Shown here: positions 61,867-64,000 of the stretch, in pieces
Layout of the letters: every line of letters starts with the position of its first letter
Position numbering within the stretch: the stretch's first letter is position 1
Assembly (NCBI RefSeq): GCF_013401515.1
Contig: NZ_CP058529.1
Coordinates: 806,001-870,000 of the forward strand
Direction of reading: 5' to 3'
Source of the DNA: Halorarum halophilum
GTDB taxonomy: Archaea; Halobacteriota; Halobacteria; Halobacteriales; Haloferacaceae
Length of the DNA: 64,000 nt
Position numbers and translations under genes: made by a program
Notes under the pieces: generated by a model
Database searches by the model: none
What the model saw: only the letters and a program-made list of their open reading frames with translations
Told to the model about the DNA's origin: nothing

Positions 61867-62898
61867 TCAGGGCCGGTCGACGCGGCGGAACCGGAGCTCC
61901 ACCACCGCTCCCCGAGGGTGGTTGTCTCGGATGTCGAGGCGACCGCTGTACTCGTTCATCACGCAGGAGACGAAGAACAGGTCGAGACCCGCGCCGTGTT
62001 CGAGCTGGCTCGCCTCACGGTCGCCGAGCGCCGCCGGCACCTCGTCCGCGTCGATACCCGGTCCGTTGTCGGCGACGGTGACGAGCACCTGATCACTCCC
62101 GAGGTCCGTCTCCACGGACACCTCGACTACGGGCCGATCGACGTCGTTGTGGACGACGGCGTTCTCCAGCACGGCCGACAGGACCTCCGGAATCGCGTCG
62201 TCCGCCGCGACGGCCACGGACGGGATCGGATCGGTTCTGAACGTCGCCTCCGGGAACTGCTCGGCCGTACGTTCGACGGCGTCCGGAATCACCTCGTCGA
62301 GCGCGACCGGCCCGAGGTCCTCCCCGCCCGCGTCGAGGACGGACTCGAGTCGGCGTGCGGTCTCCGCCCGGTCGAGCAGCGTCCGCACGCGGTGCTCGAC
62401 GTACGTGGCCGCCGAGAGCGCCTCGGGGCTGTCAACGTGTTCGCGGAGCAGTTCCAGGTAGCCCAGCACGACGGATGCGTCGTTCCGGAGGTTGTGCCTG
62501 AACACCCGCGAGAAGATGTTCAGCGTCTGCTCGTACCGGCGCAGTCGCGTCGCGTCGACGAAGATGCCGAAGTAGCCTACGATCTCCTCGCCGTCCTGGA
62601 TCGGCGCGCCGATCCCCTGGCCGTACTTGAATCGCCCGTCCCGCGCCTCCAGTTCGAAGGTGCCGCGCCACGTCTCCCCCGCGGCGAACGCCGAGATCGC
62701 CTCCTCGAAGGGCTCCGGGTTCGTGAACAGGACCTCGGGCAGTTTCCCGCGGAGTTCCTCCCGTGAGTAGCCCGTGAACTCGACGCAGGCCTGGTTGGCG
62801 TCGACGATGCGGAAGTCGGGGCCGGCGAGGAGGGCTGGGTTCGGCGAGGCGTCGAACAGTTCGACGTAGGCTCGCATCGGCGCCGGCCGATCGTTCAT
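61867..62898 (-). CDS. PAS-domain sensor histidine kinase
   Basis: A 343-residue soluble kinase. One PAS domain (about 8-125) begins AYVELFDASPNPALLAG and contains FRIVDANQACVEFTGYSREEL; the phosphoacceptor helix is FRHNLRNDASVVLGYLELL; N-box VLENAVVHNDVDRP, G1 VADNGPGIDAD and a G2 segment EHGAGLDLFFV follow. The HxRN phosphoacceptor resembles that of the kinase at 761. The signal and partner are unknown. ATG 62898 is used; an in-frame ATG at 62922 adds eight residues. Confidence 0.9.
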   Translation of the reverse strand: MNDRPAPMRAYVELFDASPNPALLAGPDFRIVDANQACVEFTGYSREELRGKLPEVLFTNPEPFEEAISAFAAGETWRGTFELEARDGRFKYGQGIGAPIQDGEEIVGYFGIFVDATRLRRYEQTLNIFSRVFRHNLRNDASVVLGYLELLREHVDSPEALSAATYVEHRVRTLLDRAETARRLESVLDAGGEDLGPVALDEVIPDAVERTAEQFPEATFRTDPIPSVAVAADDAIPEVLSAVLENAVVHNDVDRPVVEVSVETDLGSDQVLVTVADNGPGIDADEVPAALGDREASQLEHGAGLDLFFVSCVMNEYSGRLDIRDNHPRGAVVELRFRRVDRP

Positions 62899-63129
62899 GG
62901 CTTCGCTTCCGAGGCAGAACACAAATCAGTTCCGCGTCGGACAGGATGGATGAACGTCACTTCGAGTGCGAATTATCTACTCGTCTTCAGCTCCGCCTCG
63001 AACCGATTCGAGGTGGAGATACGGTTTCCCAGAGGTAACGGCGTCGCGTCCGCATGAAGCCGTGGTCTACACAGCACTCACACGGACAGTGAGTCCGAGT
63101 GCTGGTCCGTCTCGACCAGCCGGTCCCGG

Positions 63130-63810
63130 TTAGACGAGCCACTCGAACGCATCCCGAACTCGACGTTTCGCGTCGCGTTCGACGATCCGTCCGTGGCCGA
63201 CGATCACGCGCTCGAAGTCCCAGTCGAGGATTCGTTCTACTGACCGGCGTCCAGCCGCCTCGTTCTTCATCGTGTACCGGAGGTCCAGCGGTACGGAGAC
63301 GTCGCCGTACATGCCGAGGAGTCGAGCGAACAGTTGGGTCTTCAGCGGGACTTCGGGGCCGAGGTTGTAACAGACGTCGCCCAGGATCAACGTCCCACTC
63401 GGAACGTGGAAGAACTCGATCTCCGTGAGCCATCGGTGGCCGAGGAACGCCGTCTGATCGAGGACGTCCGCCCACCGCGGGTCCGGACTACTGCCGAGTA
63501 GGCCGTCGAAGGCGAGGTCGGTCCGCCGACGATCCAGGTCGGGCGCGGCGAACAGTTCGACCTCCGGGAAGGTCCGTGCATAGTCCTCCATGTAGAGGTG
63601 GCCGTGCAGTTTGCTCGACGGCGTCACGTATCTGACCGTCCCGAGGTCGTTCAGCGCCTCGATCCGCTCCGCCGTCAACTCCGCGGGGGAGTTCACGAAG
63701 AGGTCTCCGTTCGGGAGGCGGACGACGATCATCTTCCGGCCGATCTGGAACCCGTAGAACGAGAGCGGCTCCGAGAGGACGAACAGGTTCTGCGCGACCT
63801 CGGTGAACAT
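63130..63810 (-). CDS. DUF4336 (MBL-like) protein
   Basis: A 226-residue protein of the DUF4336 family, which resembles metallo-beta-lactamase-fold hydrolases. VAQNLFVLSEPLSFYGFQIG opens it; KMIVVRLPNGDLFVNSPAEL, VTPSSKLHGHLYMEDYARTF and TLILGDVCYNLG correspond to the core strands, and VIVGHGRIV to the last His-bearing strand. The full HxHxDH motif is not seen, so catalytic activity is uncertain. It is the last complete gene; the ACTTACC box near 63830 is its likely promoter. Confidence 0.8.
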   Translation of the reverse strand: MFTEVAQNLFVLSEPLSFYGFQIGRKMIVVRLPNGDLFVNSPAELTAERIEALNDLGTVRYVTPSSKLHGHLYMEDYARTFPEVELFAAPDLDRRRTDLAFDGLLGSSPDPRWADVLDQTAFLGHRWLTEIEFFHVPSGTLILGDVCYNLGPEVPLKTQLFARLLGMYGDVSVPLDLRYTMKNEAAGRRSVERILDWDFERVIVGHGRIVERDAKRRVRDAFEWLV

Positions 63811-63977
63811 AGTTCAGTATGACTGGGACCGACGGTAAGTCGTTTGGCGCTGGACCGTCGTCGAACACGTCGTACTCGTCTGCATCTCGGTTGGGACGGA
63901 TTTGTATCCAGTCCGGAACGCGTCCACACGACTCACCCGTTCGGTCGGTTTCTCACTTCGCTCGAAAACTCGCTCAC

Positions 63978-64000
63978 TGCGCGGGACCGGATTCGAACCG
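63978..64000 (-). tRNA. 3' end of a tRNA, cut by the window edge
   Basis: The final bases on the minus strand read a T-loop half GGTTCGAATCC closed to CCGGT, then CCCGCGC and A, matching a T-arm, acceptor 3' strand and discriminator. A TTTT run follows. The 5' acceptor should be GCGCGGG, but the anticodon lies outside the window, so the identity is unknown. Confidence 0.7.

Overview
The window is chromosomal DNA of a halophilic archaeon (class Halobacteria). The basis is the high G+C content, strongly acidic proteins, TTTAWA-type TATA boxes about 25-30 bases before many start codons (leaderless transcripts), Tat-type lipoproteins, HxRN-type histidine kinases, several protein families known essentially from haloarchaea (DUF5785-, DUF5789- and DUF5820-like), archaeal RNA polymerase subunits and the split mevalonate route ending in isopentenyl phosphate kinase. 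I cannot assign a genus. It reads as a core genome segment: I saw no insertion sequence, prophage, CRISPR array or rRNA.

Layout. 1-4.6 kb: the 3' end of an unknown gene, a soluble GAF-GAF-PAS sensor kinase, a COG1497-type MarR/HTH regulator and a DUF5789-like protein. 5.1-6.9 kb: a PRC-barrel protein coupled to a cysteine-rich four-helix (copper-storage-like) protein whose Gln-rich N-terminal repeat is cut by one in-frame amber codon, then a DoxX membrane protein. 7-11 kb: an HTH/small membrane protein pair, a small acidic protein followed by a short-chain dehydrogenase remnant, an orphan PD-(D/E)XK-like protein, a compact TraB-family protein and tRNA-Glu(CTC). 11-24 kb: mixed metabolism and transport (ThuA-like, amidohydrolase, lipoprotein substrate-binding protein, uridine kinase, MFS, UspA, methyltransferase, GNAT), FEN1, tRNA-Glu(TTC) and several membrane proteins.

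24.3-32.1 kb holds a tightly overlapping four-gene stress operon, two diverged PrkA-type AAA/kinase genes, a YeaH/DUF444 von Willebrand-like protein and SpoVR. Its upstream region carries a perfect 8-bp hairpin and other inverted repeats. 32-45 kb: a DUF5820-like protein, UPF0179, a Dna2-like nuclease-helicase, a bPH2-domain pair, a tail-anchored short-chain dehydrogenase, an Lhr-type helicase and a metallo-beta-lactamase/EamA pair.

45.7-54.9 kb is the classic archaeal translation/transcription/isoprenoid supercluster on the minus strand: tRNA-Ser, uS13, uS4, uS11, Rpo3, tRNA-Leu, eL18, uL13, uS9, Rpo10, Rpo6, enolase, uS2, then mevalonate kinase and isopentenyl phosphate kinase. A one-kilobase gap with an oppositely oriented small gene separates uS2 from mevalonate kinase. 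55-64 kb: YyaL-type thioredoxin-domain protein, PurD, HtpX, an acyltransferase, an MscS channel immediately downstream of the c-di-AMP cyclase DacZ, a PAS histidine kinase, a DUF4336 protein and the 3' end of a tRNA cut by the window edge.

No clearly undescribed multi-gene system was found. The items most worth a second look are the amber-interrupted copper-storage-like protein, the orphan PD-(D/E)XK protein, the palindromic control region of the PrkA operon, the SDR remnant, and the interrupted uS2/mevalonate kinase junction.
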